A stretch of DNA of 64,000 nt from Leifsonia shinshuensis (GCF_022606355.1 NZ_JAHHZQ010000004.1:62001-126000); one strand, 5' to 3'; positions 8,743 to 17,778 are shown, numbered from the stretch's first letter. Made by a program: numbers and translations. Notes: generated from the sequence alone by a model not told the origin.

Positions 8743-8772
8743 GGGCCGGCCGGGGGAGACCCCGACCGGCCC
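8743..8772 (+). terminator. Strong intergenic hairpin between glpF and glpK
   Basis: 13-base arms 8743-8755 and 8760-8772 pair with one G-U and enclose GAGA, a GNRA-type tetraloop. No T tract follows and glpK starts 39 bases later, so this may stabilise the glpF 3' end or reduce glpK expression rather than fully terminate. Confidence 0.6.
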
Positions 8773-8810
8773 TCTTCAGTCCCACCCCCAAAGAACAAAG
8801 GAGTCACCTT

Positions 8811-10325
8811 ATGGCCGACTACGTCGTCGCTATCGACCAGGGCACAACCAGCACCAGGGCGATCATCTTCGACAAGTCCGGGTCGATCGTCTCGACTGGA
8901 CAGCTGGAGCACGAGCAGATCTTCCCGAAGGCCGGGTGGGTCGAGCACGACCCCAAGGAGATCTGGAACAACACCCGCGAGGTGATCGGCCAGGCGCTCT
9001 CCAAGGCGGACCTGACCCGCCACGACATCGCCGCGGTCGGTATCACCAACCAGCGCGAGACAGCGGTGGTCTGGGACAAGAACACCGGCGAGCCGGTGTA
9101 CAACGCGATCGTCTGGCAGGACACCCGCACGCAGCCGATCGTCGACCGCCTCGCCGCGGACGGCGGGGTGGAGCGTTTCAAGCAGATCGTCGGCCTCCCG
9201 CTGGCGACCTACTTCTCCGGCACCAAGATCGCGTGGATCCTCGAGAACGTCGAGGGTGCCCGCGAGCGCGCCGAGCGCGGTGACCTGCTCTTCGGCAACA
9301 CCGACGCGTGGGTGCTCTGGAACCTGACCGGCGGCCCCGACGGCGGCGTGCACGCCACCGACGTGACCAACGCCTCGCGCACCATGTTCATGGACCTGGA
9401 GACGCTCACCTGGCGCGACGACATCCTCGAGGCGTTCGGCGTCCCGAAGTCGATGCTCCCGCAGATCAAGAGCTCTTCCGAGGTCTACGGCACGGTCGAG
9501 TCGTCCAGCCTGCTGCGCGAGGTGCCCGTCGCGGGCATCCTCGGCGACCAGCAGGCCGCCACGTTCGGTCAGGCCGCGTTCGATCCGGGCGAGTCCAAGA
9601 ACACCTACGGCACCGGCAACTTCCTCATCTTCAACACGGGTGAGGAGATCGTCCACTCCAAGAACGGCCTCCTGACGACGCTCGGCTACAAGCTGGGCGA
9701 CGAGAAGCCGCACTACGCCCTGGAGGGGTCGATCGCCGTCACCGGTTCGCTGGTGCAGTGGCTGCGTGACAACCTCGGCATCATCTCCAGCGCCCCCGAG
9801 ATCGAGGACCTGGCGAAGACCGTCGAGGACAACGGCGGCGCGTACTTCGTGCCGGCGTTCTCCGGGCTGTTCGCGCCGTACTGGCGGGCGGACGCGCGCG
9901 GTGCCCTGGTGGGCCTCACGCGCTACGTCAACAAGGGTCACATCGCCCGTGCGGTGCTGGAGGCCACGGCCTTCCAGACCCGCGAGGTGCTGGACGCGGT
10001 CAATGCCGACTCCGGGGTCGAGCTGTCGGAGCTCAAGGTGGACGGCGGCATGATCGCCAACAACACCCTCATGCAGTTCCAGGCGGACATCCTGGGCGTC
10101 CCGGTCGTGCGGCCGGTCGTCGCGGAGACGACGGCGCTGGGCGCCGCCTACGCCGCGGGTCTCGCCGTCGGCTTCTGGAGCGACCTGGACGACCTGCGCA
10201 AGAACTGGCAGGAGGACCGCCGCTGGACGCCGGACATGGACGCCGCCGAGCGCGACCGCCAGCTGCGCCTGTGGAAGAAGGCCGTCACGAAGACGTTCGA
10301 CTGGGTCGACGACGACGTGAAGTAA
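8811..10325 (+). CDS. glpK: Glycerol kinase
   Basis: Phosphorylates incoming glycerol to glycerol 3-phosphate with ATP, trapping it for GlpD. The 504 residues show the two FGGY-kinase actin-like domains: the N-terminal phosphate loop in [17 protein letters not shown], the glycerol-contact region [11 protein letters not shown] near residue 80, [13 protein letters not shown] near 242, and the C-terminal [10 protein letters not shown] nucleotide-binding block. Length and motifs are normal. The ATG at 8811 has AAAGGAG upstream. It is last in the glp cluster and a 13-bp hairpin follows its stop. Confidence 0.97.
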   Translation: MADYVVAIDQGTTSTRAIIFDKSGSIVSTGQLEHEQIFPKAGWVEHDPKEIWNNTREVIGQALSKADLTRHDIAAVGITNQRETAVVWDKNTGEPVYNAIVWQDTRTQPIVDRLAADGGVERFKQIVGLPLATYFSGTKIAWILENVEGARERAERGDLLFGNTDAWVLWNLTGGPDGGVHATDVTNASRTMFMDLETLTWRDDILEAFGVPKSMLPQIKSSSEVYGTVESSSLLREVPVAGILGDQQAATFGQAAFDPGESKNTYGTGNFLIFNTGEEIVHSKNGLLTTLGYKLGDEKPHYALEGSIAVTGSLVQWLRDNLGIISSAPEIEDLAKTVEDNGGAYFVPAFSGLFAPYWRADARGALVGLTRYVNKGHIARAVLEATAFQTREVLDAVNADSGVELSELKVDGGMIANNTLMQFQADILGVPVVRPVVAETTALGAAYAAGLAVGFWSDLDDLRKNWQEDRRWTPDMDAAERDRQLRLWKKAVTKTFDWVDDDVK

Positions 10326-10342
10326 CCTTCGCTCCGCTCCAC

Positions 10343-10376
10343 CGAACGCCGCCCGGCACCCGTCGGGCGGCGTTCG
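10343..10376 (+). terminator. Terminator-like hairpin after glpK
   Basis: Perfect 13-bp inverted repeat, arms 10343-10355 and 10364-10376, 8-base loop, beginning 17 bases after the glpK stop. There is no T tract, as is common for actinobacterial intrinsic terminators. Confidence 0.7.
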
Positions 10377-10491
10377 CGCGTCCGTTCACCAGCTGTTCAC
10401 GAGCTGTTCGCGCGCAGCTCGCATGCCGGCAGCGGCTCGTCGTCTGTCGGTTTCCTCATCCGTGCGAAAGCTTTCCTGCAGGCTGATCGCC

Positions 10492-10497
10492 TACCGT
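10492..10497 (+). promoter_or_regulatory. -10 hexamer TACCGT of a leaderless promoter
   Basis: TACCGT matches TANNNT and sits exactly 12 to 7 bases before the ATG at 10504, which favours that ATG over the more upstream in-frame one at 10423. Confidence 0.5.
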
Positions 10498-10503
10498 GCT
10501 CGT

Positions 10504-11784
10504 ATGAGGCATTCTTCCGTCGTGCGGCCCCTCCCGGTGCGGCACGGCCGACTACCCGCGCGTCGCGCGCGCGGGCCGCTGGCGCGGTTGCTCGCCTCCA
10601 CCGTCGCGGTGGTGCTGCTCGCCGTCGGCGGCGTGGCCGCGTACGCGGTGCAGGACACCGTGCGCTCTCTCAAGCCGTCCATCCACCTCGTGTCGGCCTC
10701 CGGCAAATCGGTCACCCCGCCCAGCGTCGGCGCCGAGTCGGGAGCGGTCAACATCCTCCTCGCCGGCACGGACACCCGCACCGGACAGGGCGGCCAGTTC
10801 TCGTCGTCGAGCGAGCTCGCCGGGAGCTCGGGCGCGGGCAACAACGACGTCACGATGGTGCTGCACCTCTCCGCCGACCACCAGCACGCCACCGTCATCA
10901 GCATCCCGCGCGACCTGATGGTGCCGATCCCGTCCTGCCCGACGTCGGGAGGCGGCTCCACGTCGCCGCAGGACAGCGCCCAGTTCAACACGACGCTGTC
11001 GACCGGTGGTCTCTCCTGCGTCGTGCTGACGGCGGAGGCGCTCACCGGACTCACGATTCCGTACGCCGCCGAGATCAGCTTCGACGGCGTCGTGGCCATG
11101 TCCAACGCGGTCGGCGGTGTTCCCGTGTGCCTGGCGACCCCGCTCACCGACCCGTACGTGGGACTCAAGCTCCCCGCAGGGCAGCAGACCCTCGTCGGCT
11201 CCCAGGCGCTCGCCTTCGTGCGCAGCCGTCACGGTGTCGGCGACGGCAGCGACCTCGGCCGGATCAGCAACCAGCAGCTCTTCCTGTCGTCGCTGCTGCG
11301 CACGATGACCAGCGCGGGAGTGCTGACGAACCCGCTGACGCTCTACACGCTGGCGAAGGCGGCGACCTCCAACCTGACCCTCTCCGACACGCTGGACTCA
11401 CCGACGACGATCGTCTCCATCGGCCTCGCGCTCAAGAGCGTTCCGCTGAGCGACTTCGTGTTCCTGCAGTACCCGTCGATGACCGACCCGGAGAACACCA
11501 ACCGGGTCGTGCCGGAGCCCACCGGGGTCGACGCGCTCAAGCAGGCACTGACGACGGACACGCCCGTCGTGCTCACGGGGACGACGGGCTCCGGCACCGA
11601 GTCGGCGACGCCGACGCCGACCGCGACGCCGTCGACCACGCCAAGCGCGACCGCGACGCCCGGAAGCGGGAGCACCCCGCCGGCCGCCGGCTCCACTCCG
11701 GCGCCGACCTCCTCGGCGGTCACCCTCCCGTCGAACGTGACCGGCCAGACGGCGGCGCAGCAGACCTGCACCAAGGGCAACTGA
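10504..11784 (+). CDS. LytR-CpsA-Psr (LCP) family glycopolymer transferase
   Basis: LCP enzymes attach teichoic acid-like or arabinogalactan-like polymers to peptidoglycan at the outer membrane face. The 426-residue protein has a basic N terminus, one transmembrane helix (residues about 32-56) and a periplasmic LCP domain with NILLAGTDTR, VISIPRDLMV (polyprenyl-phosphate-contacting Arg) and FVRSRHGVGDGSDLGRISNQQ. The Ser/Gly insertion after the first motif and a Cys pair (C140/C161 region) look like surface loops. The last 80 residues are Thr/Pro/Ser-rich low-complexity sequence, probably a wall-spanning tail. Start set by the leaderless promoter. A second LCP gene occurs at 58894. Confidence 0.9.
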   Translation: MRHSSVVRPLPVRHGRLPARRARGPLARLLASTVAVVLLAVGGVAAYAVQDTVRSLKPSIHLVSASGKSVTPPSVGAESGAVNILLAGTDTRTGQGGQFSSSSELAGSSGAGNNDVTMVLHLSADHQHATVISIPRDLMVPIPSCPTSGGGSTSPQDSAQFNTTLSTGGLSCVVLTAEALTGLTIPYAAEISFDGVVAMSNAVGGVPVCLATPLTDPYVGLKLPAGQQTLVGSQALAFVRSRHGVGDGSDLGRISNQQLFLSSLLRTMTSAGVLTNPLTLYTLAKAATSNLTLSDTLDSPTTIVSIGLALKSVPLSDFVFLQYPSMTDPENTNRVVPEPTGVDALKQALTTDTPVVLTGTTGSGTESATPTPTATPSTTPSATATPGSGSTPPAAGSTPAPTSSAVTLPSNVTGQTAAQQTCTKGN

Positions 11785-11948
11785 GCGCGGGGCTACGTCC
11801 GGGTCGGGGAGTCGGCACGGTCGAGTGCGGTCAGGAGCGCGGCGGGTTCCGGCCGGAGCCCAGGCGGCTTCGCGCGACGGTGTCGGCCGAGTCGAGCATG
11901 GTCGTCACTCTACTGTGCGGGCGCGTCACCGCCGCGCATCGACGGTCT

Positions 11949-12701
11949 TCAGACCGAGCGCGGCGCGTCCAGACCGAGTGCGTCGGGCAGTGCGTCGAGC
12001 GACGTGACCTCGAGCACTCCGGTGGCCGCGGCCTCCGCCGCGTCGTCGGCCGAGGGCACGTCACCCCGGCGATTCAGCCAGACGCCGGTCAGCCCAGCAC
12101 GCGCGGCACCGATCGCGTCCGTGCGCAGCCGGTCTCCGACGTAGACGGCCTGCTCGGACCGCACGCCGAACTCCGAGCAGGCCTCCTCGAAGATGCGGGG
12201 GTCGGGCTTGGCGACGCCCACCTCGCCGGAGGCGATGAGGTGATCCATCCGGGTGTCGAGGCCCACCGCCTCGACCTTGCGGCGCTGGAACGCGAGGTCG
12301 CCGTTGGTGATGAGGCCGAACCGGACACCGGGGATCGCCGCCTCGAGCGCGTCGAGGCAACGGAGGGCGTCGTGGTGGAGCGACCACGCGGCGACGTAGT
12401 GTTCGAAGTAGTCGGCGAACCACGCGCTGGCCTCCGCCGCTCCGAGCGCAACGCCATGCCGGGCCGCGAAGTCGCGCGCCCTGGCCTGCCGCTGGCCTTC
12501 GAAGTCGAGACGGCCGGCGAGATAGGAGTGGTAGTGCTGCTCCTCGAGGTCGTGCCAGAGCGCGACCAGGTCGACGGCCTCCATCGTGCCGTATGGTTCG
12601 CCCAGCGTGGCGGCGTAACGCTGGATGCCGCTCGAGACGGCCGCGCGGTGTGCGAACAGCGTGTCGTCGAGGTCGAAGAGCACGACCCGGATGCCGCTCA
12701 C
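11949..12701 (-). CDS. HAD-superfamily hydrolase
   Basis: A 250-residue haloacid dehalogenase-type phosphatase. Motif I is FDLDDTLF at the N terminus (nucleophile Asp and general-acid Asp), motif II is LITNGD near residue 130, motif III is the Lys in VAKPDP, and motif IV is YVGDRLRTD. A helical cap lies between motifs I and II, as in HAD-IA enzymes. Substrate unknown. The GTG start at 12701 overlaps the acetyltransferase stop by 4 bases (GTGA), which makes this the third gene of trpS-acetyltransferase-HAD. About 160 bases downstream to the LCP gene hold no convincing gene. Confidence 0.9.
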   Translation of the reverse strand: MSGIRVVLFDLDDTLFAHRAAVSSGIQRYAATLGEPYGTMEAVDLVALWHDLEEQHYHSYLAGRLDFEGQRQARARDFAARHGVALGAAEASAWFADYFEHYVAAWSLHHDALRCLDALEAAIPGVRFGLITNGDLAFQRRKVEAVGLDTRMDHLIASGEVGVAKPDPRIFEEACSEFGVRSEQAVYVGDRLRTDAIGAARAGLTGVWLNRRGDVPSADDAAEAAATGVLEVTSLDALPDALGLDAPRSV

Positions 12702-13300
12702 ACGGGCACCTGGACGTAGGTGTCCTCCGGCCAACCGCTCGACGGCTCACGCGGGTCGGTCGCCAGCAGGCCGGCCTGCCAGTCGTCGCGCCGCACACCG
12801 CGGTGGGCGACGCCGAGCCGGGCGACGCCCTCCCACCGGAAACCGGCCCGACGCGCGACGGCCGCGCTCGCCGCGTTGCCCGCGTAGGCGTGCCACACGA
12901 CGCGCTGGAGCGCCAAACCATCGGGCGTCTCGGCGAACGCGAAGTCGAGCACCAGCTGGACGGCCGTGGCCATCCAGCCGCGTCCTCGTGCCTCCTCGGC
13001 CAGCCAGAACCCGATCTCGCCCTCGCCCTCGTCGATGTGGTGCAGCCCGATCATGCCGTGCAGCAGGTTCGTCGATGCCTCGCGGATGGCCCACGTGCAC
13101 TCGCGGCCGCTGGCCCACCCGTCGGGAACGACGCGGGTGACGAAGACCTCGGCGTGTGTCCGCCCGTACGGGGTGGGCACCGTGGTCCACGCGGCGATGA
13201 GCGGGTCGCTGCAGAGCTCCGCGATCCGGTCGATATCGTCGGTGCCGGGCACCGACAGGATCAGCGGCCCGCCGGCCAGCTCCCTCGGTGCCCCGACCAT
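12698..13300 (-). CDS. GNAT-family N-acetyltransferase (RimJ/RimL-like)
   Basis: A 200-residue acetyl-CoA-dependent N-acyltransferase. The central IGFWLAEEARGRGWMATAVQLVLDFAF contains the acetyl-CoA pyrophosphate loop (RGRGWM) and is followed by VVWHAYAGNAASAAVARRAGFRWEG, the classic conserved ending of RimJ/RimL-type enzymes. The substrate is probably a protein N terminus or a small amine, but this cannot be decided from sequence. Its ATG overlaps the trpS stop codon (ATGA) and its own stop overlaps the HAD start, so it is translated within a tight three-gene operon. Confidence 0.88.
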   Translation of the reverse strand: MVGAPRELAGGPLILSVPGTDDIDRIAELCSDPLIAAWTTVPTPYGRTHAEVFVTRVVPDGWASGRECTWAIREASTNLLHGMIGLHHIDEGEGEIGFWLAEEARGRGWMATAVQLVLDFAFAETPDGLALQRVVWHAYAGNAASAAVARRAGFRWEGVARLGVAHRGVRRDDWQAGLLATDPREPSSGWPEDTYVQVPV

Positions 13301-14310
13301 CAGCGCGCCCGCCGCAGCAGCCCGACCGCGTTGTACGCCTTGGCCAGCGTGCGCTCGGCGACCTCGCTCGCGCGCTCGGCGTTGCCGGCGAGGATGCGGT
13401 CGAGCTCGGCCGGATCGCCGAGCAGATCGAGCGCGCGCTCACGTACCGGACCGAACGTCTCGACCACGACCTCGACGAGCCCCTTCTTGAAGTCGCCGTA
13501 GCCTTTGCCGTCGTAGTCGAGTTCGATGTCGGCGACCGGCCGGCCGCTGAGCGCCGAATAGATGTTCAGCAGGTTCGAGATGCCCGGCTTGCCCGCTCGG
13601 TCGAACGACACGACGCCGTCGGTGTCGGTGACGGCCCGCATGATCTTCTTGCGGGTCACGTCGGGCTCGTCGAGCATCCAGATGATCCCGGCGCCCGAGT
13701 CGGCCGACTTGGACATCTTCGACTCCGGGTTCTGGAGGTCGTAGATGCGCGCACCGTCTTTGAGGATCATCGCCTGCGGCACGACGAAGGTCTCACCGAA
13801 GCGCTTGTTGAACCGCTCGGCCAGGTCGCGTGTCAACTCGACGTGCTGGCGCTGGTCGTCGCCGACCGGGACGACCTCGGTGTCGTAGAGCAGGATGTCC
13901 GCAGCCATCAGCACGGGGTAGGCGAAGAGGCCGACCGAGGTGGCGTCTGCGCCCTGTTTGGCGGACTTGTCCTTGAACTGCGTCATGCGCGACGCCTCGC
14001 CGAACCCGGTGATCGTGTTGAGCACCCAGGCCAGCTGGGCGTGCGCCGGCACGTGGGACTGCACGTACAGGGTGGACACGGAGGGGTCGATGCCGGCCGC
14101 GATGTACTGCGCGGCCGTGCGGCGCGTCTTCTCGCGCAGCTCGGCCGGATCTTGCGCGACGGTGATCGCGTGCAGGTCGACAACGGAGAAGAACGCGTCG
14201 TGCGTGCTCTGCAGCTCTTTCCACTGCAAGAGGGCGCCGATGTAGTTGCCGAGGTGGAGCGAGTCGGCGGAGGGCTGCATGCCCGAGTAGAGACGGGGGA
14301 GTGTGCTCAT
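13300..14310 (-). CDS. trpS: Tryptophanyl-tRNA synthetase
   Basis: Class I aminoacyl-tRNA synthetase charging tRNA-Trp. The 336-residue length is typical of bacterial TrpRS. The HIGH-type signature is [11 protein letters not shown] near residue 17, the tryptophan-binding region includes [12 protein letters not shown] and [22 protein letters not shown], and the KMSKS loop is intact ([11 protein letters not shown] near residue 200). It is the first gene of a three-gene operon in which each stop overlaps the next start. No T-box or leader peptide is visible in the 57 bases between its start and the upstream exonuclease stop. Confidence 0.97.
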   Translation of the reverse strand: MSTLPRLYSGMQPSADSLHLGNYIGALLQWKELQSTHDAFFSVVDLHAITVAQDPAELREKTRRTAAQYIAAGIDPSVSTLYVQSHVPAHAQLAWVLNTITGFGEASRMTQFKDKSAKQGADATSVGLFAYPVLMAADILLYDTEVVPVGDDQRQHVELTRDLAERFNKRFGETFVVPQAMILKDGARIYDLQNPESKMSKSADSGAGIIWMLDEPDVTRKKIMRAVTDTDGVVSFDRAGKPGISNLLNIYSALSGRPVADIELDYDGKGYGDFKKGLVEVVVETFGPVRERALDLLGDPAELDRILAGNAERASEVAERTLAKAYNAVGLLRRAR

Positions 14311-14367
14311 GTCAGTGCTTTCGAAGTCGATGCGGTGGGATGCGGGTTCGTCTGCGGTCCGCTGCGC

Positions 14368-15204
14368 TCAGATGGCGTAGTCGACGACCACGGGGGTGTG
14401 GTCGGACCATCGCTCGTCGTAGGCCGCTGCCCGGTCGACCGCGTAGTTCTTCACCGTGGCCGCCAGCGCGGGGGAGGCCAGCTGATAGTCGATGCGCCAC
14501 CCGGTGTCGTTGTCGAACGCCTGGCCGCGCCACGACCACCACGTGTACGGGCCGTCGACCTCGCCGGCCGCCTTGCGCCCGACGTCGACCCAGCCGAGCC
14601 CGGCGCCGTCGTTGTACCGTGCGTCGTCCTCCGCGCCGAGGATCCGGTCGAAGTAGGCGCGCTCCTCCGGCAGGAAGCCGGCCCTCTTGACGTTGCCCTT
14701 CCAGTTGCGGATGTCGAGCGTGCGGTGGCCGACGTTGAGGTCGCCCATGACGACGGCGAGCGGATTGTGCTTCTGGAGTTCGGGGAGCCGCGCCTCCATC
14801 GCGTCGAGGAAGGTGTACTTGGCGTCCTGCTTCTCGGTACCGGCCTCGCCGGAATGAACGTAGGCGCTGACCACCGTGACGACCTTCGAGCCGATCTCGT
14901 AGTCGGCCTCGAGCCAGCGGCCCGCACTGTCGAACTCGGTCGCGCCGAGCTCGACCCGATGGATGTGCGCGCGGTGCCGGCTGGCGATCGCGACGCCGGC
15001 GCGCCCCTTGGCGGAGGCGGGGTCGTGGACGATGTCCCACGCGTCGCCGAGGAGGCCCTGGAGGTCTTCGGTGGACGCGCGCACCTCCTGCAGAGCGAGG
15101 ATGTCCACGTCGCGTGAATCGAGCCAGGAGCCCATGCCCTTGCGGAAGGCGGCACGGATGCCGTTGACGTTGACCGTCGCGATGCGCAGGGGTTTCGAGG
15201 GCAT
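14368..15204 (-). CDS. xthA: Exodeoxyribonuclease III
   Basis: A 278-residue AP endonuclease/3'-5' exonuclease of the ExoIII (EEP) family, acting in base excision repair. Signatures are NVNGIRAAFRKG at the N terminus, the metal-binding Glu in ILALQEVRA, GRAGVAIASR, VVMGDLNVGHRTLD (metal-binding Asp/Asn) and the terminal SDHTPVVVDY with the catalytic Asp-His. The start at 15204 is supported by TAGGCT positioned 12-7 bases upstream, suggesting a leaderless message. The YihY-type gene upstream ends 9 bases away, so the promoter overlaps its stop codon. Confidence 0.95.
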   Translation of the reverse strand: MPSKPLRIATVNVNGIRAAFRKGMGSWLDSRDVDILALQEVRASTEDLQGLLGDAWDIVHDPASAKGRAGVAIASRHRAHIHRVELGATEFDSAGRWLEADYEIGSKVVTVVSAYVHSGEAGTEKQDAKYTFLDAMEARLPELQKHNPLAVVMGDLNVGHRTLDIRNWKGNVKRAGFLPEERAYFDRILGAEDDARYNDGAGLGWVDVGRKAAGEVDGPYTWWSWRGQAFDNDTGWRIDYQLASPALAATVKNYAVDRAAAYDERWSDHTPVVVDYAI

Positions 15205-15210
15205 GCTCCC

Positions 15211-15216
15211 AGCCTA
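15211..15216 (-). promoter_or_regulatory. -10 hexamer TAGGCT of a leaderless promoter (exonuclease III)
   Basis: On the minus strand TAGGCT sits exactly 12-7 bases before the xthA ATG and overlaps the stop codon of the upstream membrane-protein gene. Confidence 0.5.
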
Positions 15217-16491
15217 GCGGCGCGCGCCGACGCTGCTCTCGTCCAGCAGGTCGTTGAGCCGGTGCTCGGCCTTCTCCACTTTGCGTTGCGCGCCGAGGCG
15301 CGCGAGGAAGCGCGCCTTGCCGAGGTCCTCCTTCGCGTTCTGGAGTTCGGCCCTGGCCACGAGCACCCGCGCCTCGTACTCGGCCGCGGCGCGCTCGGCG
15401 GCGGCCTGCTCCGGAGTGATCATCCGCGGTGAGAGTCCGGAGTCGAACATGCCGACCGCGATCCAGGACGCCGACAGCAGGATGACCCGGGAGACGAGGT
15501 TGAACCACAGCAGGAGTCCGACGAAGACCGCGAAGGACGCCAGCAGCGGGTTCTTCGTCGCGGCGCCGAGGAAGTAGCCGCCGAGGGTGCTCAGTCCGGC
15601 GAGGATCAAGGAGCCGAGCAGCACACCGAAAAAGAGGTTCTTCCACGGGATCGAGACCCGCGCCATGACGCGGAACATCGCGCCGAGCGTGAAGATGTTG
15701 AGGATCACCGACACCAGGAGGCCCGAGAACTGGGCGGCGGCCGTGGCCCAGAACGAGTCGGAGCCGATCCCGATCAGATCGAGGACGAACGCGAGCGCCT
15801 GGGTGCTGAGGATGGTGAGCAGTGCCGAGACGATCAGCACCAGTCCGAAGCCGAGTGCCAGGAAGAGGTCGCGGATCTTCTGGAGCACGTAGTTGGTTCT
15901 GTCGCGACTGAGCCCGAAGACCGCCCGCACGGCCTGGCGGGTGTAGTAGAGCCAGCCGATGGCCGTCCAGAGGAGGCCGACGGCCGCGATGACGCCGTAC
16001 CAGCCGAATCCGGTCGCGGACTCCAACTGCTCGACGTTGATGGCGCCCTCCGACGTGGGCGTCGAGATCAGCCCGGGAACGGCGCGGTTGATGATCGCGA
16101 CCAGGGCCTCGAAGACCTGCTCGTTGCCGCTGAGCCAGATGCCGGCGACGGAGAAGCCGAGCCAGATGGCGGCGAAGATCGCGAAGAGCGATTGGAAGCC
16201 CATCCCGGCGGCCCGGAGGTTGCCGTCGGAGTGCGAGTAGTTGATGTAGACCCGGTAGGGGCGCAGCCCCTGCACCCACTTGGCCCACCGGGAGACCCGC
16301 GCGACCGGCTTCTCGAGCCGCTCCCTGAGCGGCTCGGCGGCGTCGAGGATGCGCTCCTTCAGTGACTCCTCGGGCTCGACCGTCCCCTCGGCGCGCTGAA
16401 CCGACGGGTTCGGCTGCACCGAGGGGCTCGGCTGCACCGAGGGGTTCGGCTCGGCGCGCACGGCTGCCGGGCGGCGGGACTTCTTCACCAC
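15214..16491 (-). CDS. YihY/virulence factor BrkB-family membrane protein
   Basis: A 425-residue polytopic membrane protein of the YihY (formerly ribonuclease BN) family, whose function is unsettled. After a basic, proline-rich cytoplasmic start of about 75 residues, six hydrophobic segments follow (for example FQSLFAIFAAIWLGFSVAG, WYGVIAAVGLLWTAIGWLYY, LFLALGFGLVLIVSALLTIL, LFFGVLLGSLILAGLSTLGG). The family block GWLYYTRQAVRAVFG lies mid-protein. The C terminus is a charged, coiled-coil-prone helix of about 80 residues. Three near-identical hexapeptides (P-N/S-P-S-V-Q) occur near residues 15-32. The GTG at 16491 is chosen; the longer frame would run into the promoter of the divergent gene. 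Confidence 0.85.
   Translation of the reverse strand: MVKKSRRPAAVRAEPNPSVQPSPSVQPNPSVQRAEGTVEPEESLKERILDAAEPLRERLEKPVARVSRWAKWVQGLRPYRVYINYSHSDGNLRAAGMGFQSLFAIFAAIWLGFSVAGIWLSGNEQVFEALVAIINRAVPGLISTPTSEGAINVEQLESATGFGWYGVIAAVGLLWTAIGWLYYTRQAVRAVFGLSRDRTNYVLQKIRDLFLALGFGLVLIVSALLTILSTQALAFVLDLIGIGSDSFWATAAAQFSGLLVSVILNIFTLGAMFRVMARVSIPWKNLFFGVLLGSLILAGLSTLGGYFLGAATKNPLLASFAVFVGLLLWFNLVSRVILLSASWIAVGMFDSGLSPRMITPEQAAAERAAAEYEARVLVARAELQNAKEDLGKARFLARLGAQRKVEKAEHRLNDLLDESSVGARR
16396..16449. repeat. Three tandem 18-bp units inside the YihY-type gene
   Basis: Units 16396-16413, 16414-16431 and 16432-16449 differ at a few bases and encode, on the minus strand, three P-x-P-S-V-Q hexapeptides in the N-terminal cytoplasmic tail. 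The number of units may vary between strains. Confidence 0.8.
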
Positions 16492-16673
16492 GGGCCAAGG
16501 ATATCGATGCGGTAGGGCTCGCGAGCGACCGCGCGCCCTCCCGGGTCGCGTGACGCGCCCGCTTCTGCGGCACGCCCGACTCGAACCGCACTCAGCGACG
16601 ATACAGAGGAGTGATGTAAAATACTCAATAGAAATGTGAGACACAAATACCTGCATGTGCAGAGGAGCACCCG

Positions 16674-17678
16674 ATGGATTTCCCCGATAACGCATCCGTA
16701 CCGACCCCACTCATCTCGCGCCGCACGGTCGCGCGCACCGCCGCCTGGGCGGCGCCGGCGATCGTACTCTCGTCCGCGTCCCCGGCCTTCGCCGTCTCCG
16801 GCGTGAATGCCGGCACCATCCTCCTCGGCGCGGCCGAGTACGACATCACCTACGACAAGCCGATGGCCGTCTCCGGAACTCTGGTTCCGTCGCCCGGCTC
16901 GTCTGTACCTGACGACCTGCGGCTCACCGCGGCAGTCAGCAGCGGCTTCGCGATCGTCTCGCAGCCCGTCGTCTCGGGCGCGACCTTCACGATGACGGTC
17001 TCGGGGCCGAAATCCGAGACGACCGGAACGCTGACGGTGTCCAGCCCCAACTATCCCGCTTACGTCCAGGCGACGGCGTCGGTCATCCAGCTCGTTCCCG
17101 GCGCCATCTCGAAGGGGTACCACGTGCTGCCCCTGGCCAACAACTGGTCTGACTATGTCTCGGAAGACGACACCCGCTGGTTCAACACCTCGCTCATCGA
17201 ACTGACGGCAGCGAAACTCGGCGCAACGAAGCCGCTGCTCGATCTGCGGTTCGACTTCGCCGGCAAAGCACAGAAGGACAACTTCGGAAACACACCGCTC
17301 GTGGCGCCGAGATATCTCGGTGGGCGCCCAGCGGAGGGGCTGGGCCGGCTTGATGTCGTCACTGAGGCCCGTGTCGTCTCCCTGCAGACGCTCAGCGGCG
17401 GCAAGGCCATCGACCCCTCCCACGGCGTCGGCGTCAACATCGGCGGGTTCAGCAGGACCGGACCTGGCTTCGTGGTCAGCGGTGACCAAGGCGTTCCGAT
17501 GTGGATGCCGAATGTCGACCAGTACCAGAACAAGATCACACTGCATAACAAGGTCTTCGCGTTCGCGCCGACCTCCCTCCCGAAGGGTTCGATGGGAATA
17601 GTGGAAGTCATCCACACGATCCACAACCAGAACCGACAGGCGAAGATCGGCTTCGCCTTCCAGTACATCTATCGTTGA
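16674..17678 (+). CDS. Tat-exported protein of unknown function
   Basis: A 334-residue protein not matched to any known family. The N terminus is a twin-arginine signal: SRRTVAR at residues 15-21, a hydrophobic Ala-rich stretch, and a likely cleavage after SPAFA at residue 40. The mature part starts with an Ig/bacterial-surface-like beta-rich region (residues about 45-145, alternating polar and hydrophobic residues, many Thr/Ser/Val), followed by a second domain with NNWSDYVSEDDTRWF and a Gly-rich segment. No cysteine is visible, so it is probably a soluble secreted or wall-attached protein. GAGGAG lies 6 bases before the ATG. A 60-base sample of the upstream leader is 26/60 G+C, far below the window average. 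Confidence 0.75.
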   Translation: MDFPDNASVPTPLISRRTVARTAAWAAPAIVLSSASPAFAVSGVNAGTILLGAAEYDITYDKPMAVSGTLVPSPGSSVPDDLRLTAAVSSGFAIVSQPVVSGATFTMTVSGPKSETTGTLTVSSPNYPAYVQATASVIQLVPGAISKGYHVLPLANNWSDYVSEDDTRWFNTSLIELTAAKLGATKPLLDLRFDFAGKAQKDNFGNTPLVAPRYLGGRPAEGLGRLDVVTEARVVSLQTLSGGKAIDPSHGVGVNIGGFSRTGPGFVVSGDQGVPMWMPNVDQYQNKITLHNKVFAFAPTSLPKGSMGIVEVIHTIHNQNRQAKIGFAFQYIYR

Positions 17679-17685
17679 GCGCCGA

Positions 17686-17728
17686 AACGACGAAGGCGCC
17701 CTCGAATCTCGAGGGCGCCTTCGTCGTT
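17686..17728. terminator. Bidirectional terminator, perfect 20-bp stem
   Basis: Arms 17686-17705 and 17709-17728 are perfectly complementary around a 3-base loop, located between two convergent genes (the Tat protein and sdhB). It should terminate transcripts from both sides. Confidence 0.9.
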
Positions 17729-17742
17729 GGCTGGGTTCAGTG

Positions 17743-17778
17743 CGTCAGCGCTTGCCGCGCCGTCAGCGCTTGCCGCGC
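17743..17778. repeat. Exact tandem duplication of 18 bp at the sdhB 3' end
   Basis: Positions 17743-17760 and 17761-17778 are identical. The copy inside sdhB encodes the last residues and stop codon, so the second copy lies just beyond the stop. It looks like a recent slippage or duplication event without effect on the protein. Confidence 0.85.

Noticed and set aside
11831-11899. A 22-residue frame on the minus strand downstream of the HAD gene, with TAGAGT 13-8 bases upstream
   Set aside because: The hexamer spacing is suggestive, but 22 codons without conservation data are not enough.
16492-16710. N-terminal extension of the YihY-type gene to 16710
   Set aside because: The extension overlaps the divergent gene's promoter and start and is low-complexity; the GTG at 16491 directly precedes the basic tail.
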